This document shows positions 12,386 through 23,291 of a stretch of 64,000 nucleotides of DNA, in pieces. The stretch lies in contig BSDZ01000116.1 of NCBI GenBank assembly GCA_030268105.1, positions 124,001 to 188,000 on the forward strand, given 5' to 3'. How positions within the stretch are numbered: position 1 is the first letter of the stretch; every line of letters begins with the position of its first letter. Under the pieces are notes generated by a model that was not told the origin of the DNA, did not search any database, and saw nothing but the letters and a program-made list of their open reading frames with translations. Source of the stretch: Volvox africanus (taxonomy: Eukaryota > Chlorophyta > Chlorophyceae > Chlamydomonadales > Volvocaceae). The translations under genes were made by a program, and so were the position numbers.

Positions 12386-13229
12386 CTACTTTGACCGTGG
12401 GGCCAAAGGCGGCAACAACGGCAATCCATCATGAGATAACCCACCGCACATCTCCAACAGAGAGTGATCTCCTTCCGACGCACAAGCTTGGATTGTGTAC
12501 ACTCCCCTTTTGTCAGTCATGAGTCCTGCGCTTGCATGGCAGTCACATGAGGCACAAATCTCAAAGCATTCTGTCTAGCTGGAATACGCATCTCAGCTCT
12601 TAGGACAATTGGCATCACAAGAGCCTCAAAATGTGATTAGTAGGCAGTTACAGTTTCATTCGGAAACATGAAAAACAGTGTGCCTCAATATCACGTGACT
12701 GAGCTTCTGGGGTAAAGCGTGCAAGTAGGGTGACAGTCAACTCATCAAACGTGAAATTTTCCCATGCAGTGATCCCTTGATCATACCATGTCTTTGCTAT
12801 ACCCTCGAGGGTATTCCCAACAAAGAGACACCTCACCTCATCATGTTCACCGCCACGGACCAACTGCAGGTACTTCCAAATATCACGTAGATAGAAACGA
12901 GTTGCATTTACAATGTCACGTCCAACATTCATATCATGCAAGATAAATAATTTCGGTGCTGTGATAGTAAACCTCTTCACCTCATTACCGTTGGCGCGGT
13001 CTTGCATTTGAGGCGATAGCAAACCCCGTTGATCGGCAATTCCATCTGTAACCGTCAGGGCTGCCAAGTGTGGCGTAGTAAGATGGATAGGGGCCTGAAA
13101 CACAAGAGAATCTTGAGCAGTAATTGTGTCAATAGTCTCAGGATCCCTATCAAACATTCTAGGAACGGTACCCAGCTCAGGTTGACATGTCAAGCCTACA
13201 AATGACGGGTCGTCACGTCCCGCCATCAT
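12386..13229 (-). pseudogene. gag: A1 Gag remnant
   Basis: It starts MAGRDDPSF, comparable to MSGREDSS of A2, and shows the family Gag core (CLFVGNTLEG..KTWYDQ..AWENFTFDELTVTLLARF). It is frameshifted after about 190 codons, and the zinc-knuckle region is decayed. The terminal peptide PLLPPLAPRSK is followed by an amber codon (12388-12386) then GGG, the same Gag-Pol junction as in B. Confidence 0.8.
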
Positions 13230-13379
13230 GGAAAACTGACCAATATATTCAAATTGCGTGACAATAAACGATGCACATAATTCTAAAGCAAGTGTGCAAG
13301 CGATTCACACGAATCTAGCACAAGAATACAAGCAATTTGGTCAGCACACCGACAATACTCTTGCAGACTTCGAGTAGAT

Positions 13380-13692
13380 ATGGCAGATACGTATTCAGTT
13401 GGTCCCTGTAGGCGTGATCAAAGCCTCCAGCTGATAAGAACGCAAGTTGTAACCAGGAGCTATCGCAAGCGGTGCCGGACCACTAGTTTCACCTGCAACT
13501 CAGAGCAAAGGCTCACGCCACAATTGCAGTAAACCACAAAGGTATAAAAGCAATCACAATTTGGAAGCAACATTATCTAATACAGCGTGGACAAGTTCTT
13601 CGGCGATAATGTCTAGTGGGCGACGTCGCCCATGGTTGACAATCGTCCTAGAAAGAACTTACTTCCGATTGAGCATCATTAGACAATCAGGC
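13380..13692 (-). pseudogene. A1 leader with decayed ORF0
   Basis: The minus strand retains the ORF0 exon-1 peptide (PLDIIAEELVHAVLDNVAS, about 13620-13560) and an intron-like acceptor, but the ATG is out of frame and the second exon is broken. The A2 insertion at 13693 separates this leader from the A1 primer site. Confidence 0.6.
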
Positions 13693-14507
13693 TGTTGTAC
13701 GCGGGTTCAATCACCGTTTACATTTATGAAGGCCGCAATGCATTCAGATATCATAAAGCATAATACAATCATATTAGCATGATATACTCAAGTATATCTA
13801 GCTAATCAGGCATGTCGCATCATCATTCACGACATCGCGCTGTCGGTCAACATGTTGGACTCAAGGCTGATAATTAATGCGTGATCTATCCATTGGCATA
13901 TTATATCACGTCATAATACTTTGAATAGTATTACCTCATCTGTGTCATAAACCATACACGTATGCAAGAATGTGACGATCGCGATGGTTGGGTCGGCAAC
14001 CGAATATCGATATTCGGACCTTTGCATATTGCATGCGATGCATCCAATAATATCACGAATGACACGATATTTAGAGCAGTATTACCAAGGTACTCACACT
14101 TGAGATCGTAATCCAGTGAGACCTGTACTGCACATCGGTATCGCGATGTGATAGGTGCGAGGACGGCCGCCTAGAGACCGAAGTCGGCGCGACGCTAGCT
14201 TTGGACCAAGTATTCGAGTACTTAACTCTATCCGATACGCATACATACGATATAATCATTTATATTCGGCCTGAGCTATTCTAGCATTCCATCTGCAGCC
14301 GAGTGATGAACATTGCCCACGGGGTCTGACGGCAGACTGTAATTCTGTAACTGAAGAACATTGTAAGTTGAATCTTTCCTTACTATTGAGTCTTCCGCTG
14401 TCTACTATTCGCATTGGCTTGCCTTGCTGTTCGTAAGCTTGGTACGCACGCAGCTAACACCTAGACGTGCAGAGCTAATACATGATTGAAGAAGGAAGGA
14501 TACAACA
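13693..14507 (+). repeat. A2 5' LTR
   Basis: 815 bp, TGTTGT...ACAACA. It contains inverted repeats at 13781-13798 (GATATACT/AGTATATC), 13914-13933 (TAATACT/AGTATTA) and 14000-14017 (CCGAATATCGATATTCGG), which have position-equivalents of different sequence in the B-family LTRs. Confidence 0.95.
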
Positions 14508-14530
14508 AATTTGGTTGCGAGACCTGGTTG
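14508..14530 (+). promoter_or_regulatory. A2 primer binding site
   Basis: Immediately after the LTR: AATT then TGGTTGCGAGACCTGGTTG. It begins with TGG (complement of CCA) and resembles the 3' end of initiator tRNA-Met in related elements (TGGTATC...). The primer identity is inferred. Confidence 0.65.
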
Positions 14531-14575
14531 AATCATGATGGTTGCATTGTCCCTCATCGGAAGTAGGTTCTCGCG

Positions 14576-14939
14576 ATGGCAAGCGACGACGACACTCGCT
14601 GCAGCCCTTTAGACACCTTCGCAGAGGATCTTGGCCGCGCTGTTCTGGACGCCGCCGCTTCCGGTTTGTGAATTTAGACACCTGCTGATAAATAGTTGCT
14701 GCATTCTCGTTGCGAATCTGGCACTGTGAGTTGCAGGTGAACGTACGCCAACACTGAATGCGGTATTGGCTGGACAATATTTGAACGAGGAACAAATCAA
14801 GGCTTTGATCCAGAAAACTACTGAAATAAAGGACAACCTAACGGACTATATCGTTTATCTCCTTGGTCTACTCGGGAGCTCTGTCGGTATGCGAATAGTC
14901 ACAAATTCCTCTTACGTTACGTTGCTCTCAGGTTTATAG
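14576..14939 (+). CDS. A2 ORF0: small spliced ORF upstream of gag
   Basis: Predicted two-exon ORF: exon 1 at 14576-14663 (88 nt), intron 14664-14736 (73 bp, GTTTGT...TTGCAG, phase 1), exon 2 at 14737-14939 with a TAG stop, 96 aa in all. Unspliced, exon 1 stops after 31 codons. The N-terminal half (PLDTFAEDLGRAVLDAAAS) is identical or nearly so in elements B, C, the array and G, while the C-terminal half diverges. Exon 2 has a hydrophobic stretch (YIVYLLGLLGSSVG), possibly amphipathic or membrane-associated. It ends 34 nt before the gag ATG. The function is unknown and I do not recognise a family. Splicing is inferred from conserved boundaries in several copies, not from transcripts. Confidence 0.65.
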
Positions 14940-14973
14940 TAAATTCCTGTCTGCCCGAATAAGCTCGTGCTTC

Positions 14974-16212
14974 ATGTCGGGACGCGAAGATAGTTCCTAT
15001 CTGGGCACCGCCAGCCCGCCCGATGGCGGCCTCGCTACTAGAACTGCTTTTGCTGATCCCGATACCGTTGGGACTCGTCTTATGTCTGATCCTACCGTCC
15101 TTCAGACCCCTTCGCATTTGATTGTACCACTGTCGGCAGCGGCTACAACAAGTGAGGGAGTCGGAGTACAACAGGCCCCGGTAACACCCGCGGTTCAAGA
15201 ACCCGTCGGAATACCGGAGGTAATGAAGTTGACTATCCCCGTGCCTAAGCTCAATATTTCCGCTGACGAAAAGGCAAAGAATTCAGGACATAGCGTCGCG
15301 GATAGGACACGGGCTTACGTTCGTGATGCTAGGCAGTATTTGCAAGCGGTGCACGGCGGGGGATGCGACTCCATTAAATGCCTGTTTGTCGGGAATACCC
15401 TCGAGGGTGTTGCCAAGGACTGGTATGATGAATGGACAACCGCTAGGGGCAAGTATACGTTTGATAACTTGATCGATGCTCTTCTCGCTCGCTTTGCTAC
15501 GGAAGTTCGCTCGCGTGGCAACGAGGCTCGTAAGATGCTGGCACAAGGCACGTACCACATGCGTCCACACGAAACTGTTCCTGCTTATCAGTCCCGCTTC
15601 GAGGCGCTGATAACACCTATTGTTAACTTTCCTGAAGAGGATCGTATCTTTTGGTTCCATCGCGGTCTTACTGAATCCCTTGCACGATGGTGCGCCACTG
15701 ACCTTAGCGGAATTCCTTTCCAATCTTATGATGCCTTGGTAGCTTTTGCTAGAGGTGCAGAAGTAAGACATTTGGCAGGCAAGGACGTTAAACAATTTAA
15801 CCCTCGCGTTCACGCGATGCGAGTGCAGGAACTGCCTTCGGAGTTGACGCCGAAGGACCAGGGTCCTGACCGCCAACGCCCCCCGGCAACCGTGCATACC
15901 GTTCGTAAGGAAAGGCGGTATGACAATCGCGGACGCCACAACCCAAGTAATCGTGGGTCTGCGGGAGCTGGGCCGAGCTCTGGCCATGCTAAAGGCAAAC
16001 GAAGAGGGAGCACGCCATCTGTAGCTGCAATGCAGAACGCGGCTCCTAGTGTTAAGAAACCCCGGACAGATGATCCGTACATGCAAAAGTGGGAGTGCCG
16101 ACGCTCGGAGTTTGACCGTCGGAAGTTTGCTAATCTTTGTTTGCGGTGTGCGGGAGAACACCCTACCCGCGAGTGCCCCCTTTTGCCACCTTTCGTACCG
16201 AAGACGACCTAG
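14974..16212 (+). CDS. gag: A2 Gag (intact, 412 aa)
   Basis: Structural polyprotein forming the cytoplasmic virus-like particle. The central retrotransposon-gag core lies at about residues 110-260 (YLQAVHGG..CLFVGNTLEGVAKDWYDEW..FDNLIDALLARF). A basic tail follows, and then a zinc knuckle CLRCAGEHPTREC of form CX2CX3HX4C, one residue shorter than the usual CX2CX4HX4C. The ATG is 34 nt after the ORF0 stop. The ORF ends in TAG followed by GAA, and the same frame stays open into Pol, so Pol is probably made by UAG readthrough. Confidence 0.9.
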   Translation: MSGREDSSYLGTASPPDGGLATRTAFADPDTVGTRLMSDPTVLQTPSHLIVPLSAAATTSEGVGVQQAPVTPAVQEPVGIPEVMKLTIPVPKLNISADEKAKNSGHSVADRTRAYVRDARQYLQAVHGGGCDSIKCLFVGNTLEGVAKDWYDEWTTARGKYTFDNLIDALLARFATEVRSRGNEARKMLAQGTYHMRPHETVPAYQSRFEALITPIVNFPEEDRIFWFHRGLTESLARWCATDLSGIPFQSYDALVAFARGAEVRHLAGKDVKQFNPRVHAMRVQELPSELTPKDQGPDRQRPPATVHTVRKERRYDNRGRHNPSNRGSAGAGPSSGHAKGKRRGSTPSVAAMQNAAPSVKKPRTDDPYMQKWECRRSEFDRRKFANLCLRCAGEHPTRECPLLPPFVPKTT

Positions 16213-19200
16213 GAAGTTGCCCGGGATGTGGAGGAAGGGACTTCTCCCGGGATAGAAGAAGGTGAATGTGGCCGCTGGCCGTCGTTACGCCCTACAGTGA
16301 GGGCCCTTTTACCTGCTGTTTTCGGACAAATCGAGCGGGCTATCGAGCAACGTTTTTCGCTCGACGGACGCACGGGACTAAACCACTTCGACCCGTTGTG
16401 TAATTTATTTGCGCCACGTTGCCCCCTTTCTTCCCTCAATTTATCGGGCCACACTTCTCTACTAATCCCTTCATCTTTCCGTGAGCTGTGCGAACAGCTC
16501 GCCAGGTACAAGAAGTACCGCCGTCGAAATCCGGATACTGCAGCTTGCATATTAATTCCCTCTTTTTGCCAACGTAAAGTGGCGTCTTTGTTGGAAGGTA
16601 TGCAATGTGTCCTCCGATTCGAGTCGGGCACCGCTCTGTTTAACGGTGTGGATGTGACGGGCAAACCGACGATGTTGCCTAAACTACCTTACGCTGCTGA
16701 AGTGTGGTATGAGGCTCCTCTTTTGAGTCCTACCAGGTTCGAGCCTGCTATAGGATCCCTTTATTGTCTGCGGAGTCGACTCCGACAGGGAATCGCGTCC
16801 CTATTATCGAGATCGGCCTCGGAGGTCGACTGGTGAAGGCGCTTGTGGATACTGGCGCCAGTGACGACTTCATCTCGGCAAAGGAGGTGAATGATTTGGG
16901 GTTGACCCCTCAGTCGTCTGATTGTGCACAGGTTACCCTCGATAATGGAGGAAAGCATCCCATCGTGGGCAGGATCACCCTGAGCCTATCGATAGGCCCT
17001 CTGCGTGTTAGGGCCCAACCGTATGTGCTACAAGGTCTCTCGGAGACAGCACAGTACATTCTGGGTGCCGCGACATTACGACAGTACCGCGCGCGCATCG
17101 ATATGGAGTCCACCACACTTAGTTTGTGCAAAGGGAACCTATCGACTAAGGTACGTTTCCTGTCGTACCAAGATGTCACACCAGAGGAGGGCGGAATTGT
17201 TGCGGAGCCTGAGGTTAACTTCGCTTTGACGGCGATCGTCAGCGGAAAACAAGAACCCAAGCTAATTGGGCGCAAGGAAACCGATCGGATGATACGGAAA
17301 GGCGCCCGTGTGTTGCTTGTGAGGCCACGGGTGCAATCAAATGCTACCACCGCGCAGTCCACCGTGAAGGATCTTGAGGTCGAAGCCCTCCTGCATAAAT
17401 ATGCTGATGTTTTTCATGACATCCCAGGGCTCCCACCTATGCGGCCTGTTGACCATACTATCCCTCTTGTGCCCGGAGCACAACCCGTTTCATGACCTAT
17501 GTACAGGTTAAGCCCGTTGGAGCTGGATGAAGTGAAACGGCAAGTGAGGGATCTGCTCGCAAAGGGTATGATTCGGCCCAGCACATCGCCATATTCTGCA
17601 CCGATACTGTTTGTCGGTAAGAAGGATGGGACGTTGCGTATGTGCATTGATTATAGGGGCTTGAATGCGACTACGATTAAAAATCGCTACCCTTTGCCGC
17701 GCGTCGATGACCTGCTCGATAAGCTGAAAGGCTCAGCTTATTTTTCCTCGATTGACCTTCAACAAGGGTATAATCAGATACGCATCGCTGCCTCTGATAT
17801 TCCGAAAACCGCTTTCCGGACTCCCTTTGGTCACTTCAAGTACACTGTCTTATCGTTTGGACTTACTAATGCACCCGCCACATTTCAAGCAGTGATGGAT
17901 CGCATGTTCAGACCATATATCGACAGGTTCGTCGTTTGCTATTTGGATGATATTTTAATATATTCCAAAACGCGCGAGGAGCACCTGAAGCATCTTGAGC
18001 TCGTGCTTGAGGTGATGAAGCAGGAGCAATTGTTTGCTAGACGTGCCAAGTGTTTTTGGGCGCAGCCGCAAGTGGAGTATTTGGGCCACATCGTGTCGGC
18101 CACTGGGATCAGGATGGATCCACGGAAGGTAGCTGTGGTTCGTGAATGGCCCTCACCTCAGAACCTCACCGAACTACGCCAGTTCTTGGGTTTGACTAAC
18201 TACTTCCGTAAGTTTATTAAAAATTACTCCATTATTGCGGCCCCACTTACGAATTTGACGAAGAAAGGAGGTTTTGTTTCTCTCGAAGCCTGGACATCCG
18301 CGTGTCAGCGGGCATTCGAAGAGCTCAAACGAATCGTCACCGACGACGTTACCCTCTCTTTTCCTGATTACTCGTTGCCGTTCCGTGTTGAAGATGTATC
18401 GGATGCTTCCTTGCATGGAAGCGGCACTGTATTGTTGCAGGAAGGACGACCGATCGCCTTCACGAGTAAGAAGTTTTCGGGTGCGGAGACCCGATATACA
18501 ACCGGAGAGCAGGAGCTGTTGGCAGCTCTACATGCTTTGAAGGAATGGCGTTGTTACCTCGAGGGCCGCCCTTTTATGCTGAAGACCGATCATAAGCCGC
18601 TGACATTCTTGCAGAGTGTCCCTACGCTTAACTGACGACAAGCCCTGTGGATGGAGTATCTGTCTCGTTTCGACTGTACATGGGAGTATATCGTCGGCAG
18701 GATTAATATTGCTGACGCTCTCAGTCGACATCCATCATTACATGCTGCAATTTTGGCAGCACTGGTTACTCATTCGCGCAGTCAGGAGGTGCCGATAGCA
18801 GCGGACCTTGCGCAGCGACTCCAGGTGGCGTATGAAGTGGATCCATGGTTCACTTCGCCCAACAATGTGGAACATTTGCACAAGCACAACGATTTGTGGA
18901 TACGAAAGGATGGCTCGACCACACAAATCGTCGTGCCAAACGACGACGCTTTGCGCTACGATATTCTTGCGCGGTTCCACGAGGACCCGTTGGCAGGACA
19001 TCCTGGAAGCACGCGATTGGCAGAGCTGGTACGACGCTCGTTCTGGTGGCCGCGCGTGGTGAAGGATGCGGAAAACTTTGTGCAAAAGTGCAGTTTATGC
19101 CAGCGCAATAAAACACTATCCGGTAAGGGCCAGGGTTTATTACAACCTTTACCTATACCAGATGTCCCTTGGGAAAGTGTTTCTATGGACTTTGTAGTCG

Positions 19201-20279
19201 CGCTGCCCAAAACTGAGGGGGGATACGACTCGGTGTTCGTAATGGTCGATCGCTTGACCAAGATGGTTCACTTAGCCCCCTGCACCTCGTCTTGCACCGC
19301 TGAGCAAACAGCACGATTATTTTTCGATAACATGGTCCGATTACACGGCGTTCCTAAAAATGTGATATCGGATCGCGGCGGTCAATGCACGTCTAAATTT
19401 TGGGAAGCGCTATGTCAACTCGTTGGTATGCGCGTTCATTTGAGCACAGCATATCATCCACAATCCGATGGGCAAACTGAACGCATAAATCGCACACTGG
19501 GCGACATGTTGAGGAATTTCGCGGGACGCACACCCTCTGTTTGGGATACGTTTCTGACTTCGGCAGAATTCGCGCTTAACAACGCTGTTAACCGCTCTAC
19601 AGGTCAAAGCCCTTTCTTTCTGAATTATGGATTTCATCCTGCGCTACCCGTGTGGCGAGAATTGGAGATAAATATCCCTGCGGCTAAAACCTTTGCCAGG
19701 TCGTTCCTATCCCGCATGACAGACGCGAAGGCATGCCTGGACGCGGCACAACAACGGACGACGGAGAATTATAATAAATCTAAACGGGACGTAACATTTT
19801 CGGTGGGACAAATGGTATTACTGAGCACTAAGAACTTGCGTTCGCTCGCCGACGGTTCCCGTAAATTGTTACCTCGTTGGATCGGTCCATATCCCGTTGT
19901 TCGCATGGTAGGGAATGTAGCCGTGGAGCTATCCCTACCTTCTGACATGAATATCCATCCCACATTTCATATTTCTTTAATTCGCCCTTATCGCGGCACA
20001 GCACCCGTTACGAACGACACCGATGCCCCTGCAGTAATGGACCCCGGTCCCGAGACCTGGATCACAGGCAAGCAAAAGGTGTATGATGTGGAACGCATAC
20101 TGGATTATCGGGTTCGTCGCATTGGTCCACAACGACGAAAGCGGAAGGTGCATGAATATCTGGTCAAGTGGACTGGCTATTCTAGCGAGCATAATTCGTG
20201 GGAGCCGATGTGTAACTTCTCGCCGGAAATGAAGCCCCTGTTGGAGGAAGCTCGTCTACGCGCCAGGCAAACCCAATGA
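16213..20279 (+). pseudogene. pol: A2 Pol, one frameshift and two in-frame stops
   Basis: Pol continues in the gag frame after the UAG. Order: unknown or methyltransferase-like domain (about 16300-16700), protease DTGAS (about 16850), RT with [11 protein letters not shown] (about 17940), RNase H with TDHKPL (about 18590), integrase zinc finger and catalytic D, D, E (about 18960-19490), WIGPYPVV, then chromodomain (about 20080-20240). Lesions: a 1-nt deletion near 16766 just before protease, a TGA at 17493-17495 before RT, and a TGA at 18633-18635 (an Arg codon, CGA to TGA, after TLN). The remainder is open to 20279. The element is not autonomous as it stands. Confidence 0.92.
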
Positions 20280-20323
20280 TCCTTGCAGTCGATGCTGTTC
20301 AATGCAGCGAGGACGCTGCATAC

Positions 20324-20338
20324 AGGAGGGGGGATAGT
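20324..20338 (+). promoter_or_regulatory. A2 polypurine tract
   Basis: AGGAGGGGGGATAG immediately precedes the 3' LTR at 20339, the usual position for plus-strand DNA priming. Confidence 0.85.
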
Positions 20339-21155
20339 TGTTGTACGCGGGTTCAATCACCGTTTACATTTATGAAGGCCGCAATGCATTCAGATATCAT
20401 GAAGCATAATACAATCATATTAGCATGATATACTCAAGTATATCTAGCTAATCAGGCATGTCGCATCATCATTCACGACATCGCGCTGTCGGTCAACATG
20501 TTTGACTCAAGGCTGATAATTAATGCGTGATCTATCCATTGGCATATTATATCACGTCATAATACTTTGAATAGTATTACCTCATCTGTGTCATAAACCA
20601 TACGCGTATGCAAGAATGCGACGATCGCGATGGTTGGGTCGGCAACCGAATATCAATATTCGGACCTTTGCATATTGCATGCGTTGCATCCAATAATATC
20701 ACGAATGACACGATATTTAGAGCAGTATTACCAAGGTACTCACACTTGAGATCGTAATCCAGTGAGACCTGTACTGCACATCGGTATCGCGATGTGATAG
20801 GTGCGAGGACAGCCGCCTAGAGACCGAAGTCGGCGCGACACTAACTTTGGACCAAGTATTCGAGTACTTAACTCTATCCGATACGCATACATACGATATA
20901 ATTATTTATATTCGGCCTGAGCTATTCTAGCATTCCATCTGCAGCCGAGTGATGAACATTGCCCACGGGGTCTGACGGCAGACTGTAATTCTGTAACTGA
21001 ACAACATTGTAAGTTGAATTGAATTCCTTGCTATTGAGTCTTCCGCTGTCTACTATTCGCATTGGCTTGCCTTGCTGTTCGTAAGCTTGGTACGCACGCA
21101 GCTAACACCTAGACGTGCAGAGCTAATACATGATTGAAGAAGGAAGGATACAACA
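20339..21155 (+). repeat. A2 3' LTR
   Basis: 817 bp, a near-identical partner of 13693-14507, followed by target duplication CAGGC. Confidence 0.95.
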
Positions 21156-21160
21156 CAGGC

Positions 21161-21185
21161 AACAAACCTGTCTGGATACCAAATT
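21161..21185 (-). promoter_or_regulatory. A1 primer binding site
   Basis: On the minus strand, directly after the A1 5' LTR: AATT then TGGTATCCAGACAGGTTTG, resembling the complement of an initiator tRNA-Met 3' end. The A2 insertion separates it from the rest of A1. Confidence 0.65.
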
Positions 21186-22017
21186 TGTTGTATCCTTCCT
21201 TCTTCAATCATGCACTGAATCTGCACGTCTGGATGTTAACTAGTGCGCACCAAGCTTACGAACAGCAAGGCGATCCAATGCGAGCAAAGTGACAGTGGAA
21301 GACTCAAGAATGAGGAAAGATCTAACTTACAATAGTCTTCGTTTACAAATTGGTAGATGGCCGTCAGACCCCGCGGGCAATGTTCATCACTCGGCTGCAG
21401 ATGGGATGCTAGAATAGCTCAGGCCGAATATAAATAAGTATAACGTATGTATGCGAATTCGCATACATACGTTATACTCATTTATATTAAGTACACAAGT
21501 ACTTAGTCCAAAGTAGCACGAGCCGACTTCGGTCTCTAGGCGGCCGTCCTCGCACCTATCACGTCGCGATACCGATGTGCAGTACAGGTCTCACTGGATT
21601 TCGATCTCAAGTGTGAGTACCTTTATAGCACTGTCCTAAATACCGCGTAATCCGTGATATTATTGGATGCAACGCATGTAATATGCAAAGGACCGAATAT
21701 CGATATTTGGTTCCCGACCCAACCATCGCGATCGTCGCATTCTCGCATACGCGTATGGTTTATGATGTAAATGAGGTAATAATATTTAAAGTATTATTAC
21801 GTGATATAAAAGGCCAATGGATAGATCACGCATTAATTATCAGCCTTGAGTCAAACATGTTGACCGACAGTGTGATGTCGTAGATGATAATGCGACATGC
21901 CTGATTAGCTAGATATACTCGAGTATATCATGCTAATATGATTGTATTATGCTTCATAATGTTCAAATGCATTGCGGCCTATTTTGGTGCAACCGGTGAT
22001 CGAACCGGCATACAACA
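21186..22017 (-). repeat. A1 5' LTR, with a 62-bp palindrome
   Basis: 832 bp, followed by GTTAC. At 21427-21488 it holds a near-perfect palindrome (31-nt arms, one mismatch, centre GCGAATTCGC) where other family LTRs have non-palindromic sequence. This is a local inverted duplication. Confidence 0.9.
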
Positions 22018-22022
22018 GTTAC

Positions 22023-22400
22023 ACCCGTGCAGGACAAGTGACACACATACCACCGCCGCTCCCGCTACATGGGCACCTGTGCCAATGCAAGATCTCCACG
22101 TCAGCAAGTACCCCCCTACACGTGCTGGGCATCTACTGTCCGGAAGACACCTTAGTCCGAACCCACATATACGCGCACTGCCAGACAGTTCTAAGACAGG
22201 CCAAGAATAACGGGGAACATGTAATCCTGGCCGGAGACTTTAATGCCGTCCTGAACCCTGATGACCGCAGCACAGGCCTGCTTGACACAGCAGACCGACT
22301 ACACCTCAAATTCATCACCGATAACATGCTCACACCAGTGCCTGAAAACCGCTCCCCCCGCCACCCGTCCTTCAAACAATGGAGCAAGGAACGCTGTACA
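22023..22400 (+). pseudogene. LINE fragment 2: middle of the endonuclease domain
   Basis: It continues the frame of fragment 1 in phase (...GARY|TRAGQVTH...). It encodes HVLGIYCPEDT and the catalytic motif LAGDFNAVLNPDDR (cf. GDFN of LINE endonucleases). It is interrupted after ...WSKERCT by element B, with target duplication GTACA (22396-22400 and 29789-29793). Confidence 0.88.
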
Positions 22401-23224
22401 TGTTGTGCTACGGTTCGTTTCCCGCCGATGCGTAGGTCAATGCAACCCTACAAGGCGAAGTGCTATTGTGATGAACACATTGCATATGAATGAATCTGCA
22501 TGATATAAATGTATTCGTGTACATTTATATATGCATTTGGCATGTTGTCATTATCCATCGCGACATCGCATCATGGCAAATCCGCCTAGCATGCATGAAA
22601 GCCCGAAGCATTGAAGTGCGCAATATGCTCATGCTACGAAACGATAAGTAATATTATCTGATATAATATTACTTCATTACAGCACACGTTGAGAGCGCCG
22701 CACTCGTCGCGATACATGCCCTGCAACCGGATATCGTTATCCGGACCCTTGCATCATGCGAATGCCGGAAAGGCTTATACGTTGTTATGCGTAGACATCG
22801 CCTATACGCAGTAGGGTTGTCACATCTAGGATCGGCCTCCTGATGTGAATCGTACGGCATTGCGATGCTGTGAGTATAACAGATGCGAGGACGGCTAAGC
22901 AAGATAAGACATTCGATACCGGAGAACACTCGTGTGTTCTATATTACTATTGATATACGCTATTCTACTTAGCCCGAGCTAAGCCTGAACTTCGCTAATC
23001 ACCGCCGCGTGATGATTGCTTGCTTCCGGCGCTGACGGCGATTTCGTCCATTGCATCGTTCTGATCCGTAAGACTGTAAGTTATATCTCTCTTCGTCTCG
23101 AAGTCTTCCGCTGTCTCTGTTTGCTCTCGCTTGCCTTGCTGTACTTGCAAGTGCTCGCGCATCGGTGTCGAAAGTCTCCAGACGTGCAGATACTTATGAG
23201 CAAACGCGAACGAGAGGTACAACA
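22401..23224 (+). repeat. B 5' LTR
   Basis: TGTTGT...ACAACA. Inverted repeats lie at 22504-22529 (TATAAATGTA/TACATTTATA), 22646-22674 (AAGTAATATTAT/ATAATATTACTT), 22727-22744 (CCGGATA/TATCCGG), 22821-22847 (CACATC/GATGTG) and 22924-22939 (GAACAC/GTGTTC). Confidence 0.95.
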
Positions 23225-23247
23225 ATTTGGTATCGAGACAGGTTCGT
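23225..23247 (+). promoter_or_regulatory. B primer binding site
   Basis: TGGTATCGAGACAGGTTCG begins 3 nt after the LTR. It resembles plant and fungal initiator tRNA-Met primer sites (TGGTATC...). Confidence 0.7.
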
Positions 23248-23291
23248 TGCCTAACTGTCTCTCTTTGTCTAATCGGAAGTAGGTTCTTTCT

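Larger units (their letters stand above)
13693..21155 (+). mobile_element. Chromovirus A2 (plus), nested in A1
   Basis: Near-full-length 7463-bp element with 5' LTR 13693-14507 and 3' LTR 20339-21155, flanked by a perfect 5-bp duplication CAGGC (13688-13692 and 21156-21160). LTRs are almost identical apart from a few substitutions and 2 bp of length, so insertion is fairly recent. The internal order is primer site, spliced ORF0, gag, UAG, pol, purine tract. Pol is disabled by one frameshift and two stop codons. Confidence 0.95.
7211..22017 (-). mobile_element. Chromovirus A1 (minus), inserted in the LINE and hosting A2
   Basis: Ty3/gypsy element with 3' LTR 7211-8070 and 5' LTR 21186-22017. 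It is flanked by a perfect 5-bp target duplication GTTAC (7206-7210 and 22018-22022). The internal region is split by element A2 (13693-21155), which landed just inside the A1 primer site. The LTRs differ in length (860 versus 832 bp) and at many positions, and the coding region is heavily frameshifted. A1 is therefore an older insertion than A2 or B. Confidence 0.9.

Noticed and set aside
23225..23247. Primer-site sequences as tRNA genes
   Set aside because: Only about 19 nt match a tRNA 3' end. They sit directly after LTRs and no tRNA body is present.
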